Positions 1 to 12,437 of a DNA stretch of 64,000 bases are shown here, in pieces. The translations under genes and the position numbers were made by a program. The notes below the pieces were generated by a model, which was not told where the DNA came from, made no database searches, and worked only from the letters and a program-made list of their open reading frames with translations. Source of the DNA: Pyronema omphalodes (Eukaryota; Ascomycota; Pezizomycetes; Pezizales; Pyronemataceae); NCBI GenBank assembly GCA_024516155.1, contig JAJJXM010000010.1:682001-746000 (forward strand), in the 5' to 3' direction. The first letter of the stretch is position 1. Every line of letters begins with the position of its first letter.

Positions 1-1399
1 GACCCAAAAGAGACTGAGGCTTTGCAACAGCACGGGGCATGGTTCCTTGAACAACCTGAGCCTGACCAGCGGTGGTGTAGGTCTTTCCCTGAGCCCAAAC
101 ATCAATGGTCTTAGATCCACCCTCGAGGACAACACCGCCATTCTCCAAAGCAACAGCCTTTCCGACATTCTGGAGAACAACATTGTCCAAAACGGCGCTC
201 TGACCAGTAGGAGGCTGGGTGTTAGCAGTTCTGGTGGTGCGGAGAGCAGTTCCAACATTGGTAAACTTTGAATCAAGAACGATAACACTTCCAGTTCTGG
301 TAACACCAGCATCGTCGTGAGAAGTAATGTCAACTCCAACCTCGCAATTGTTAATGTCGAGTGACTTGAAGGTCCATTGCCAGTTCCAGTTGACGAAGAT
401 AGCAGTCTGACAGTTGGAGAACTTCAAGTTACGAGTCATGAACTGCTGGTTACCGAAGAATGCACCGTACTTTCCACCGACGAATTCAAGGTCGCTCATG
501 AATCCTCCGGAACCATTGTCCATGAAGATACCCTGGTGGCTGTTTCCGGGGGCCTCAGACATGACAAACTTGAGGTTCACCAAGCTGGTAGCCTGAGCTA
601 CCTGCCAGTGGAGACCAGTTCCGGCACCAGCAGGCTGATCAGTGGTATCAATGATCATGTGACGGACAGCACGGAAGAAGTTGTTCTGGTTAGTGTACCA
701 GTTGGATCCATCAGGCTCGTAGGGGTCGGAGTCAATAAGAGACATTCCGCTAAAGTTGGGAAGTCCCTTGATGACAGGACGATCGGTAGGGTTTCCAACA
801 AGTTGAGAGTAGTACATGGCGACAATAGGCTTAGAGACCCTGTAAGTTCCCGAAGGGAAGTAGATCATAGCAGGAGTGACAGTAGAAGAATCACATCCTT
901 TTCCGCAACGACCTCCATCCTGGATGGCAGCATTGATGGCGTTGGTATCATCGGTAGAACCATCACCTAGTTTCAATGTATTAGCACCGCATATTCCACA
1001 TTGCCGCATTCCTTATCCTAACGTTTAGAATGGTGATGACAACTAACCTTTGGCACCGTAATCCTTAACATTTCGGAATACTTTGTAACCCGCAGGGTTG
1101 TTATTGAATGCGGCCATTCCTTGTTTCTCAATCTGTTCTAACCACCAGCTTGAACCAGCGGCTCCAACATCGGCGTATACAGATCCAGATCCGTTGATAG
1201 CATTGACATGAACATAGACATCGTTGGCTTCAGCACCAGGTTGCTTAGCATTCACGTCCACCTGGAACGGAAGGGCAAGGCAAAGGGCTGTCGTAATAAA
1301 AGACTGTAGTTATTGATTAGCATTTTGATTACATCGGATGAAGATAACCAGTACACCTACAGCAACCCCTATGAGGGACCGAGAAGATAAGAGCTGCAT
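1..1399 (-). CDS. GH55 exo-beta-1,3-glucanase (3' end beyond window)
   Basis: Secreted glycoside hydrolase family 55 enzyme (glucan 1,3-beta-glucosidase) acting on beta-1,3-glucan of fungal walls or callose. Exons run 1399-1361, 1303-1048 and 966 to the left edge. The first intron splits the signal peptide (MQLLSSRSLIGVA, then SFITTALCLALPF). The second join rebuilds YGAKGDGSTDDTNAINAAI, the hallmark start of the first right-handed beta-helix (pectate-lyase-3 type). About 420 residues are visible, roughly the N-terminal half of a family usually 750-800 aa long, so the catalytic C-terminal helix lies outside. A TATA-like element sits about 115 bp upstream. Seen: signal peptide, motif, splice frame. 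Known of the family: activity on laminarin-type glucan. The substrate of this copy is inference. Confidence 0.9.
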
Positions 1400-1510
1400 G
1401 TTGAAAAGCTAACCCAGTAGCTGTGGTGGAGATGAAGGGATGGAGGCTGAGGACTCGTTGTCGTGGAGGACTCAGGATGGAGGTTTGTTGAGAGGGGGTC
1501 GTTTGGTAGA

Positions 1511-1518
1511 TATTTATA
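1511..1518 (-). promoter_or_regulatory. TATA-like element upstream of the GH55 gene
   Basis: On the minus strand the sequence reads TATAAATA, about 112 bp before the GH55 start codon. Spacing fits a core promoter with a 5' UTR of about 80 nt. This is a motif match only; no transcript start is known. Confidence 0.45.
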
Positions 1519-4500
1519 AAAGCTAGGGCCCTTGGTAAACAAAACGACTACTAGAGAAGAGGAAGGGATGTTGCACGAAGCACACGTTCAAGATGGAGAT
1601 AGAAGTGGGGGAGCAGGGGGGTTGGAAGGGGACAAGTGAATTTGGCAATATTATTTTTCTGGGAGAACTCACTAACCTTAGAATGAGCTGATATGAGTTG
1701 GGCAGGGAGAACCGCCTTGCATTCAATATTAACCTGTGATGTGATAGGCCTCGTGAGTCTCGATTGACCCTGCGTAGATTTTTTTAATTTTTTTCTCTTC
1801 CAAGCTGTGTACCAGCAGTAATTGACGCTCGTGATTGGGAAGGGTTGAAAAAGAGTGGGTAGGGGGATGAATTATTCCGGCCTGTGGTTGAAGACAGAAA
1901 ATAAGCAAAGTGTGGTTACCGCCGATATGGATGGATGGTATATCTGGCAGAAAAAGAAAAAATAAAACAAAAAAATAAAAAGCGAGCGTAAATGACCACA
2001 ATCCAATGACGAAGACGAAATGCTACACAGCTGTGAATAGCACCACACACACGGCAAGACAAGACTCGATTTATACGCGCGAATGTATTTCGTCTAGATG
2101 TACTTGTGTATCGGGCAGCCCCTAAGCACCTTATACGGGTCGTCCCAGCTGCTGCAACCTTGACGAGCCAATCTTCTTGAAGCAAGGCGAAATGCTAGCC
2201 GGGCTTAGTTCTGAGACAGAGCCAACCCTTCTGTCCAGCGCAGCAAGCCCAGCATCGACTGTAACCGCAGAACGCAAAGACCAAGGTCTGATCAACCGCT
2301 GTCGCTGGCTGGCCCTGTCGCTGGCCCTGTCGTCGCTACGTATGTACGCATACATAGCAGTACAAGTGATAGCACCCATACATAGTTTCCAGTCTATGTT
2401 TACCGCTGCCCTGTTTCTTGCGGGACGTGCTCGGTGCTGTTAAATTTGGAAATTCGGTTCCTGCATCACATCAACCAGAGAAACGCCGTGGATTTAGTAT
2501 CAGTGTCCTTCAACACGACACCTGGTACCATGTTTCATCCCCTCAAATCTGCAAGTTGTCTCCTCTGATAAACCATAGCCTGACTGAAATGATTTGATGA
2601 CCCTCCCTCCTCTCTCTCTTCCCCCGCCCCGCTGACCATTTCTGCTAAACAAGCACCGTCGCTGCTGTGGCCGAGGTGTTTCTTCTGTCTGCACGGACTC
2701 CTTCTGAATTGGGTGTTATTCCCGATCGTTGTGATAACGGTGTAGTTTGCGAGGAGCGAAAAAAAAAAGCCAACGTCCGTACATAGTTGCAACGATTACA
2801 GATGGCGTTCAGTCAGCACCTGCGTAACCCATCTGATGACACCCTTGATGGCTTGCAAGTGATGGTGGTGGTTGCCGGTAACCGGGAGACGAGGGGAACC
2901 CTTCTTTCCCTGGGCGATGACAGCACCTTGCACCTCACCTCCAGGGTCACAGGGGTGGGTGGGAGGGGGTTATCCACCTCTTTTTACCGCGCAACTATGA
3001 AGTCGAAACATCCAGTGTTTCCTTTTACCATAAACAGCAACAAAAACGACGAAGTACCAATAGTAGTAGTAGGATAGTAAAGCGGTAACTCTACTATGAT
3101 ATCTCGACATTTTGATACTCGAAATCAGATGAACAGGAGTGTTACATGCAGTTATGTCTTGGAAGAATCCATCCACCTCAAAGTTGAGGAAGGGCATGGT
3201 ACGAGCCTTTGGAAAGGTATTCATGATGCTTGAGTCAATGCACCCCCCGCAGTCTGCTGCAATGTCTCAATTTTACCGCATACATGTACTGGTCGGTAAC
3301 ACTGGCCTGGAGTAATGTACTCTATGTTTATTGCGGGGCAAATGCAACACACATGAGGGTGCACATACTACGTTCCACATTGTGTATTCCCGTTCTTCGG
3401 GTAATATGTTTAAAGTGGAGCCTTTTTTTGAAAGCGTTCCGAAGTTTCAAAGTGTACATCTAGACTTGTATTGACAGGCGGGCAAGCTGGGTTCAGATGG
3501 TCTCTCCGGTACGGGGTCGGACAAATGTTTCAGCCAGGATCTGCCCTATTGAAGAAGCAACCATAGATCACGACGTTGCTAGCCATGACGGCGGCGGGTA
3601 GCGAAGGTCGATCGATCTATTGGTCGCTCACGAAGCTCCGGGCAGCAGACCAGATCAACCGTGTCTTAGTTGTAAGCACGTTTCTTTTTCCATCTTTAAC
3701 TCGTATATGTAGTGTAAATCATTTTGTGTTCCTTTTGTTTGTATACCGTATCTGCATCGGATACCTGCGACGATTATCCACGGCAGCAATAACCTGACGA
3801 CATTACCTATGACCATTGGCATCAGGTGTTGACATCACGCCGAACATCATTAAAAACACTCACGGGACAAAAAGAGCGGGGACACATATTAGCTGTGGCA
3901 AAATCACTCCGCTCTTCGGAAGCTAGGAACGACGGGGCCCGCCGAAGCAGCAAAACCGATGTGTTTGTTGTTTAGTCGTCGGGATAGAGTCCCGATGATC
4001 CTGCTCCTGCACTGCGTTGCTCAAGGCTCAGGAGTAAGGCCAGACCCTAAGGTGATGTGCCTGTCGATCTTCTAGGGGCATATATCTGTGCGGAAAGTGG
4101 GAAGAGCCAGTACAAGTTGACTACGTGTATCGATAGAGATACGTAGATAGACAAGATCTAGGAACTACGCTGCTGTAACTCGTTCCTGGACCCTGCTGTC
4201 ATTTCATCTGTGCAGTTAGTGTAGGGATCAGGTTGTAAGTACGTACTGGTGGCGAACAGGGCTGAAGATGTTCCTTGGAGGGCTGGGGCCGGGATACTTT
4301 TTGGAAATTCAACTGGAGATTGCTTGGCTATACCTTGCGAGCTTTCGTTTCGTCCTACCCTGTTGCTGGAAATAAAAGGACGATGTAACTGATATCGATC
4401 AAGGTCTGTATGGTTAATAGTTGTGTATACATGAAAAACTCTTCCATGTCACACATGAACAACATATGTTGACTTGTGTTAAAACTTGCATAACTACTGT

Positions 4501-7227
4501 AGATTAATAATTGTTCAACATCTTTCGAAATTCGTCACAAGCCAGAGAAAGTATTAGCAGATCAATTAATTGAGCGTAAAAGTGGGTAACATACCACATT
4601 GGAAGGTGGATTTGATTTGTTCCACAGCAGAATCTGACAGGGCCACGTGGGGAAAATGTTAACTTAACCGCCCATAACCGTATGTAAACATGGGGTTCAG
4701 CATTATCTTAATATTCCAAAGCGCGATATCCTGGATGAGTTAGTTTTTGTCTTCCTTCTTCAGAGCATGGATACTTCAACGGCTTGATATTGATCATGAC
4801 GTTCAAAATGTATTGATGAACACCTCACATGTGGAACGCTTAATAGAGCTTCTTCATTCGATTCCTTCTTCATCAGATTCAAAGCCCAAAAACCCCTCAC
4901 TGGGCCAGCCGTTTTCTCGGATATTTTGTACTGGAGGGCTAAAGACTTGATGAGCCTGACCTAAAAAGACTTTAGGCTTTGAGTACTAGATTATGGGGTA
5001 ACGAAGGCCATACCAGGCCGAGTCGAACTGTGATACATTATGATCTACCGCCTAACAGAACATTAGCGTCAAGAAAATACCTTCGAAATATTCAGCACAT
5101 TCGTACGTAGAATATGGCCTGCTAGGACAGTTCAAGCGCAGCCTGTCCAACTGCAATCATTGACTCAGCCCAAAGTTATCCCAAACAATAATCCACCATC
5201 TCGACAAATGAAGAATTACGGAATGGCCCTGTTAACGCATAAAATAGCCCAATTTGGATTCGACGTCATATTTTAAACCTGTGGATTGAATTCAATTCCA
5301 ATGCAAGATCTGCAGTACAAATTAACAAAGTCATAACCCTATATGCAAAGCATCAATTGAATCCGTGCTAAAAACCGGGGATTCATCGTACAATAAAAGT
5401 CATCTGAGCATCAAAACTCTAAGGAGATATTCAACGCGCGGATCGGACCGCCAAGGGCCGTTACGAATTGTCATATAAACCATTATAGTCTAACCAATTT
5501 CGCAAGTTCTCCGTGAAGACTTTCAAGGCCAAGAAGATACAAGATGTGTACTTGACTCTGGTATTCCGATGTTGATCCGATGGATAAATCCTATGCATCA
5601 TGAAGAATCAAGATGAAACATTATATCGTGAGCACATGATACTCTAGAAAGAAAACAGAGGAAAATAACGCAAAAAGCACAAGGAAGTATATCTCACGGT
5701 ATATAATGGCCTTAGGGCATATTAACCCTAATAATTGATGCCCATAGAAAAGCCCTATAGGCATTCGGATAAAATATTTCCCCGATGTCATATTTCACCT
5801 CAAAATCACCAATGTCGCACCAGTCAGCCAACACAGACATGAGTGAGGGATGAAATTCTTACCCAGTCCACACAGATGAGTTGCTAGATATTGTGCAAGG
5901 AAATATGCAAAGATAGCGTATGCAAGATAAGGTTCTGCGGAAAAGACTGGTGGAATGGTGGGGCCCCGTATTATGCACCCCAGGTTATCTACACGCGCAC
6001 TGATGAGCCTTGTCGAACGACAATACCGGGGAATAAATGGTTCGGAATGACTGTTTACCCATGATAACGGGCAGGAAAGAAGTCCGTTCTCCAGTTCGGG
6101 AATAAATGGCTGTTCTAATAATAAAGAACCTCAAAATTACATGGTATGGCAATAATTCAGTCTCGCTTCTGGTGTATAGAAGTTATAATGGAAAAAGATC
6201 GATCTCGGAAAGAAGCGTGTCAAAAGATGGAGGTAGATGGAACAACGATTGTTAACCTGGTCAAGCCAGACTCTGCTCATTTAGGGAAATTCTATCTAGA
6301 TAATTATTGGTATCGGCCAAAATCTCTCACATTACTAGTATAACGAGTGATAACTACTGTCCCGATGAATACAATCGATTAGAAACTCATTATCTAGCAT
6401 CTAATCAGTAAATTCACTGCTGCACGTTTTGTCTACTACATTTGGGGATGCAACCGGATGCATCAAAAGACTCCGTGCATACCCGGACCTCTCAAATCCT
6501 CCAGTCCCCACAATAAAGTTGCCGGATCATTATGCAAATCCATTCAAGGGGTACATGGAATATGGTGGAGTGAGGCCTTTACAGCCCCCACGAACCCACC
6601 GCCACATAATCACGATAACCATGCATCCAGTATGTTCATTTACTTCTTTGATCCTTCGAAACCTGGTTTGAAGATCTTTCATAATTCTCCGGATAATTTA
6701 CCATGTGGTAGATAGGTCGGTAGTGTTAATTACATCCAATGTAAGTACCGTTTCAAGGGCGGTGGAGACTTGTAAGTCATGAGGGAATTATCATTTAAAT
6801 TTTAACATAAACTTTGATATGTAGCAATAGTTGTGAGCCAGAGTACTATCACGGGCCGAAAATGTTTGAACCGCACTTCTTACCGAACACTCGTAGACGG
6901 CCCGAAATGCCATATTCCCAGGTGAACCTTCGGACTGAACCAGGGCGGAAAGAATCTGCTGAGCGGAGGGAGATTCGCTGTCCTTGAAAGTTTTAACTAG
7001 ATCATGATAGTAGTGGGTCTTCAGTCAAGTCAATTCCGACCGGAAATATTGCTTCCGGATCTTCAAATTGAATCTGCAGAGTAATCATTTCCATGGGTAG
7101 CTCCAGAATATCAACAAGTAATTTATACACTCCATTTGTGGATCTGCAGACAACAAATAAAGAAATCAAAAGGTGGTCGAAGGTGGGCAGCATATTGCAG
7201 CTGCGGTTGAGGAACAAAACATTGTTT

Positions 7228-7235
7228 AAAAAAAA
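7228..7235 (-). terminator. RNA polymerase III terminator (T8) of the tRNA gene
   Basis: A run of eight A on the plus strand (eight T on the transcribed minus strand) begins one base after the tRNA discriminator position. It is a normal Pol III stop. Confidence 0.8.
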
Positions 7236-7315
7236 TGATTCAGCCGGGATTCGAACCCGGGTCGAGCGCAGAATGCTAATGGCAAGCGCTCATGATACCC
7301 CTACACTACTGAATC
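7236..7315 (-). tRNA. tRNA-Gly(GCC) with a 9-nt intron
   Basis: The minus strand folds as a full cloverleaf. The acceptor stem pairs GATTCAG with CTGAATC, the D arm starts GTGTAGGGGTA, the anticodon stem pairs AGCGC with GCGCT, and the T arm is CCGGG-TTCGAAT-CCCGG (box B GGTTCGAATCC). The anticodon loop is 16 nt long. Placing a 9-nt intron (TTAGCATTC) after position 37 leaves a canonical 7-nt loop TTGCCA-T with anticodon GCC, hence glycine. The alternative frame of the loop would read TGC (Ala) but puts a C at position 37 and worsens the stem register. The discriminator base is A. A Pol III T-run follows directly. Confidence 0.9.
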
Positions 7316-7745
7316 TTGTGATGGCAGATTGATGTCATAGATCTTATCCGCTAACCGAGTCCTTTAGAACGGCCACGTCATCACCTAACGTTAACTTTTT
7401 GCGTGGACTACCGTCTTCATAATTGAGAAGGGAACAACAATCCACCTGTTAGAGAAGCGCGTCAATATGTTGATACCAAGAGCACGGTGACATTGTTTTA
7501 ACGTTGCGTGTATGTATGTTTTGCGAAGCCGAGTGATTGTGGGATGTTCTTGTGCGGCGCTAAGACTTGATGTACCCTAATCTAATCAATCTGTGGAGTT
7601 GATTCGCAGTCTCTAGGGTTTCCCAACTTAGCGCGCACAATCTCCCGAGCACGCCGAGAACGCTTTGAGTCTACCACGCTGTAGCGAAGCTTTCTCGAGC
7701 ACCCGATACCGTCACCACCGAACTCAACACTCACGGACGCCTATC
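7316..7745. other. Shared 5' region of tRNA-Gly and RPS18
   Basis: This 430-bp gap lies between the 5' end of the minus-strand tRNA and the RPS18 start. It should carry the RPS18 promoter and 5' UTR. No ORF of note was seen. Confidence 0.6.
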
Positions 7746-8426
7746 ATGTGAGTTTACCTCCGAGTACCCCGCGAAATTACGAGAAGACGAAATAGCGAGA
7801 ACGCGATGTTTGGGCGCCGGTGGAGGAACTACAATTTGGCGGAATTGGCGACGGAATTATCGCGACGAAGTTGGACGTTTTACTGATGGGAAATCGATCG
7901 ATAGGTCGCTCGTCTCGGGAGAAAAGTCGAACTTCCAGTTCATCCTCCGTCTCCTCAACACCAACGTTGATGGAAAGCAGAAGGTCATGTACGCCTTGAC
8001 CAAGATCAAGGGAGTTGGACGTCGTTACTCCAACTTGGTCTGCAAGAAGGCCGATGTCGACCTTAACAAGCGGTACATATTCCTCCGATGAGGTATTCTA
8101 TTCGAATCAGTTCTAATTCGATCCCCAGTGCCGGAGAGCTCACCACTGAGGAGCTTGAGCGTATTGTCACCATCATCCAGAACCCCACCCAGTACAAGAT
8201 CCCCGCCTGGTTCTTGAACAGACAGCGCGACATCGTCGACGGAAAGGACTACCAGATCCTCGCCAACGGAGTCGACTCCAAGCTCCGTGAGGACCTCGAG
8301 AGACTCAAGAAGATCCGCTGCCACCGTGGTCTCCGTCACTACTGGGGTCTCCGTGTTCGTGGACAGCACACCAAGACCACCGGACGTCGCGGTCGCACCG
8401 TCGGTGTCTCCAAGAAGAAGTCATAA
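7746..8426 (+). CDS. RPS18: Cytosolic small-subunit ribosomal protein uS13 (RPS18)
   Basis: Component of the 40S head that contacts the P-site tRNA anticodon stem region and the subunit bridges. Exons: 7746-7747 (only A and T of the start codon), 7905-8072, 8129-8426. Intron 1 (157 nt, GTGAGT...ATAG) splits the ATG; its removal gives [19 protein letters not shown], the conserved uS13 N-terminus. Intron 2 joins KR to AGELTTEEL. The 155-aa product shows the helix-two-turns-helix segment ([17 protein letters not shown]) and the basic C-terminal tail ([20 protein letters not shown]). Codon use is strongly biased, as expected of a highly expressed gene. An upstream in-frame ATG at 7806 lies inside the intron and would add unrelated sequence, so I reject it as the start. 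Confidence 0.96.
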
Positions 8427-9610
8427 ACGTATCGCCCCTTCTTGGGTATATGGTGCAATTTGTGGTGGAGTTTTTTTCTCTTTGTTCGGATGTGTCTATC
8501 TTGCGCGGTTTTGTGAGATAGTTGGTCATTTGGCGTCAAAAAAAAAGTACACGGACCACATGCTGCATCAAAAAGTCTGATATCGTTCCTTTCCGCGAAC
8601 AATGTGATAGAAACAAGAGCTCTGCTAGAAGCTTAGCCGGAGGAAGCGTGGGCTGGGTTGTACATTAAAGTGTGATACCGAATTTCTTAAAATAGACACC
8701 TCAAAGCTTAATTTTTAGTGTTTCCGTTGATATCACTAAAACAAGCCATAAACTCTCGCGTAGATCATTTTTAAGTGCTCTAGAAGCTCATCTTTCGAGC
8801 TGGCGTTCAGATCTGCGCTGCAAACAAGAAGAAAACGTAAAGTTGAATCTTCGGCTCGTGCACAAACACAACAGGTCGTTTTTCATGAATTTCACCAAAT
8901 CACATGAATAGTAGCTAACGTTCCAATTCAACCCAAGAAATTGATATACGAATATAGTAAACTCCATTTGTATGTGAGGCTTTCATTCATCCACAGCTTT
9001 GAACAAGGTATTTGTGTAAGATAATCGGGTCAGGGTTTGTAATAGGTGCCAGAGAGCAAACAGGGATCTGGGTGTAAAGACGATATGAAAACCGACATGA
9101 TGAAGAATGGGGGCTATAGACCCCAAACATGATTTACGCTCTTGGGCGAACGCAGCGGGACCATGGGGTAAACCCAAGGTATCGGTTGTAAAAAGACCAT
9201 AGCAGACATAATAACCACAGGGTTTGGCACATTAATGAAAAAATGAAACAATCAAACAATCAAAGATAGCTGCCAAAGCTAGTATCTTAGACGGAACAGC
9301 TTGTGATATGTTTATAAGGTTTCTGAATTCAGTGATTCTTGTATATTCAAGCTACAAAAAAACACACAATAGGCAACTTCACTTATAGGGTTGGGGTTTA
9401 TGCACGAAAGCTTGAATGTATTTTCTAGCACTGAGAAGAAAGAATCAACTCCATATTTAACCATAAGTCCATTAACTTTTTTAAGTACCAACCCCATAGC
9501 AAAACGCTACAGAAATGCACCAAGCAAAAACAATATCAACAATATTTTCAAAAGAAAAGAAAATTCCAAAACCAAAAACTCCAAAAAGAAAAGAAAAGCC
9601 AGCCCAATAT
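8427..9610. other. Convergent intergenic region RPS18/SDA1
   Basis: 1.2 kb between the 3' ends of RPS18 (plus) and SDA1 (minus). AT-rich, with no supported gene; expected to hold both 3' UTRs. Confidence 0.6.
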
Positions 9611-11945
9611 TTACCGCTTCTTTCCCTTCTGCTTATCTTTGCTCTCCTTCAACAATCTTCGAGTCTCGACAAGCTTCATCTTCTGTCCACTCTTGTGTTT
9701 CCTCAAAGTCATCAAGAAGTTCTTTTTCCTGTTCTTCTCCTTGTTGGTGGTGGAGTGTGCTTTCTCCTTGAGTTTCTTGCCCTTACTGGAACTGTACTTC
9801 TCACGGCCTTCACGTCCCTCCATTACGGCTTCCATACGGGCTTCCTTGTCAGATCTTCCACGCTTGAGGTTGCCCTGGATGATATTCTGCTGGACGATCT
9901 CCTCATTCCTATATCCAATCATTAGTCAAGTCCATGATACCCAGTAGAAATACGGAGAAAACATACGTCAAGTTCTGACCCATCAACTTCTTCAAACCAG
10001 CCTCCTCTCTAAGCTCCTGCAACTTAGCGAAATCTGCCGGTGTAAGAATCTTCGAGGTGGCAAGCTTAGAGTCTTTTGCAGCCTGAAGTCTCTTAATCTT
10101 CTCCTCATCCTCATCCGTCTTTGCCTTCTTCCTGACACCATCCTCATCCTCTGAGTCAGATAACACAATGTCCTCTCCATCACTCTCGACCTGAATCCAC
10201 CCTTCCTCCTCCTCGTCAGAGTCCTCCTCAACCTCCCACTGTGCCCAGGCAGCTTCGTCGTCTTCCTCCTCATCCTCATCATCATCCGCATCGGACTGCT
10301 CTCCCTCTTGACGCTCAGCACGTTTCATCTCCCTCTGTGCCTCCTTCCAGGCCTCAAGAAGCTCAATACCCTCGATATGACCCTCCGCCTCCTGACCGAA
10401 TCTAAGCTCAGTGTGGTCCTTCATTCCCATGGAAGCGGTCTTTCCACGGTCCTTACGCTTAAGCATTTCAGGAGCAACCTCTCTGTAGAGGGTGATCAAA
10501 GATCTTGCAGCCATGGTAACTCCCTTGTCCTTTGATCCCTTGTACTCGGTCAAATCCTGAAGGAGAGTAGCGTCCATAGCTAGGGGTGAACGGGCACAGA
10601 TTTCTCTAATAGCGTTCAAACCAGCAGTGGCAACCTCACTGGAAACTCCGTCGGAAACGAACTCATCGGCAATCTTGCGAACGATGGGCTCGAGACAGTC
10701 GGGAGGGACAAGGTCGTGGGTAGCCTGGGCGGCTACGATAAGGAATTGGGTGACATCCTTCTGCTTGGGGGTGAGGAACTTGAGGAGATAGGAGTAGAGA
10801 GCGAGGCAAGAAAGCTTGTGGAGACCGATGAGACGGGACTGAAGCTGGAGGACGGGGATTTTCTGGTCCAGGGTGAGCTTAGAGTTGCGACCAAGGTGCT
10901 TAGAGAAGAGCTGGTCGGCGAAACCCTGGGGGTCACGGAGAAGGTGGAGGGCGGAGAAGTTGAGAGGGTGAGGCTTGTTCTTGTTTGCACGTTTCTGGTA
11001 GGTGTTAGCAGTGGCAAGAGGAAGGGAGGTTAGGAAAGTCACGCACCCTCTTCAAAATGGATTGTGCTTTCTCAATCTTCTTGTGCTTGGTAGACTTCTT
11101 GTTTTTGTTAATCTGGAGCTGATGCTTAATTTTGTTAAGATCGGGTCCCTCGGATTCGGACTCGTCGGCAAGCTCCTCCTTCTCTTGGTCCACACCGAGG
11201 AAGAAGCGGACTCCTCCGCTGATGACCTTAGGGTTAACACTCAAGGCGGCTTCCTTCATAATTTCAACGGCACGGGCATCGTCCCAAACACCACGCTTCC
11301 AGAGCTCACGGGTAAGCTTGACAGCCCAGAGACCGTTGGTAGAGTTGACGTCGTCCTTTCCTTGGTCAACGAGCTCAAAGAGAACTGCCTGGACAGTCTT
11401 GTTGAGCTTGTGGTTCTTGGTCTTGTTGTTGGCATTGCGCATCTCAGAGACAATGCTCTTGTAGATCTGGTGACGGAGGACCTTAGAAGTAGTGGCAGTC
11501 AAAACCGGGAAAAGGGTCTTAAGGAGCTCGGAAGAGGTGATGACGTCCTTGTTCTTGAGGAGAACCAAGCTCTGGACAAGCTTCTCCCTGAGATCATGGT
11601 TGAGGGAGTTGTGCTGCTTCAACAAAAGCTGGGCCAAATCGTCGGGGAAGGTCTTGGTCAAGTCGGGGAACGAAGTCGCAACTTGGGCCATAAATCCAAT
11701 AAGTTCCGAAAAAGCCTCAGTGTTTGCAGCAGTAGGCTGTTCCATAAAGATAGCACGCTGAGACTCGTAGTGACCATGTTGGCGAATAAATTCTTCACGG
11801 TAAGAGGGAGGATCGCGACGGATAAGGTTCTGTAGCATAGGCCTTTTGAGCTATTAGCATTTTGGTTTTCTATTATGAATTTTAATATTTACAGATTTTG
11901 GAGCTTCTGCAAGCCTGCGCGCTTTCTTTTACCGGCTTCGGACAT
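9611..11945 (-). CDS. SDA1: SDA1 60S ribosome biogenesis/export factor
   Basis: Nuclear pre-60S assembly and export factor, also needed for G1 progression and actin organisation in yeast. Exons: 11945-11893, 11842-11047, 10994-9967, 9908-9611; 724 aa (yeast Sda1 is 767). The first join gives [20 protein letters not shown], matching the family N-terminus. Further family marks are [18 protein letters not shown] and [20 protein letters not shown]. An Asp/Glu-rich stretch lies before the basic C-terminal region, which ends in [20 protein letters not shown]. Introns are 50, 52 and 58 nt. The gene lies 3' to 3' with RPS18. The start at 11945 is the first ATG in frame with the splice. Function comes from the family. 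Confidence 0.95.
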
Positions 11946-12437
11946 CTTGGGTGGCCGTAATTGAGGTGAGTTGAAGTAAAGAGTGATGTCCACTTTTCGT
12001 GGCTTGAGATGCGCGAGAGAAGTTCCAAAAAAATTCCTGGCGCTATTCTGGCGCGTACCCCCACCACCGGGTAAGTGTGGGCATGGGTCCAGACCGCGCG
12101 TGTCACGTCCAGAAGAGTCTTAGCTCAGCCGTATATGCCAGACTACTGCCAGCCCTGCATCGATTCTCGAGATTCTCGAATCTTAAACGAGCCGCCCCGC
12201 GATCATTTGAGCCAATCTGAAATGAAAGGATGGAGAAAACCGTAAAATATTAAATTCATTCCTTCATCCGCACGCATAGCCATAATACGTCTTCATCTGA
12301 CTACAACATTTTGCATCTATTTACCAAGCCATGTCATTGCGCATCAAAAAACTCAAAATAATAAAAACCTAACGCGCGCATAACCCGCACCAAAAGACAG
12401 CAAGAAACAAAAACATTACCCCCCAGATATCTTTAGT
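11946..12437. other. SDA1 promoter and SEC26 3' region
   Basis: About 490 bp between the SDA1 start and the SEC26 stop codon, both on the minus strand. It holds the SDA1 5' region and the SEC26 3' UTR. No ORF of note. Confidence 0.6.

Larger units (their letters stand above)
1400..7235. other. Gene-poor region, 5.8 kb
   Basis: No ORF here shows family motifs, a plausible exon series or coding-like composition; open frames are short and scattered on both strands. From about 4400 to 6900 the base composition is AT-richer than the flanks. I see no long terminal repeats, terminal inverted repeats or reverse transcriptase/transposase motifs, so a transposon relic is not demonstrated. The first few hundred bases hold the GH55 promoter. 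A tRNA gene closes the region on its right. Confidence 0.6.

Noticed and set aside
377..970. 197-codon plus-strand open frame at the left edge
   Set aside because: Antisense to GH55 exon 3, which shows clear beta-helix family sequence.
11002..11835. 277-codon plus-strand open frame
   Set aside because: Mirror of SDA1 exon 2 with Leu/Val-rich low-information sequence.
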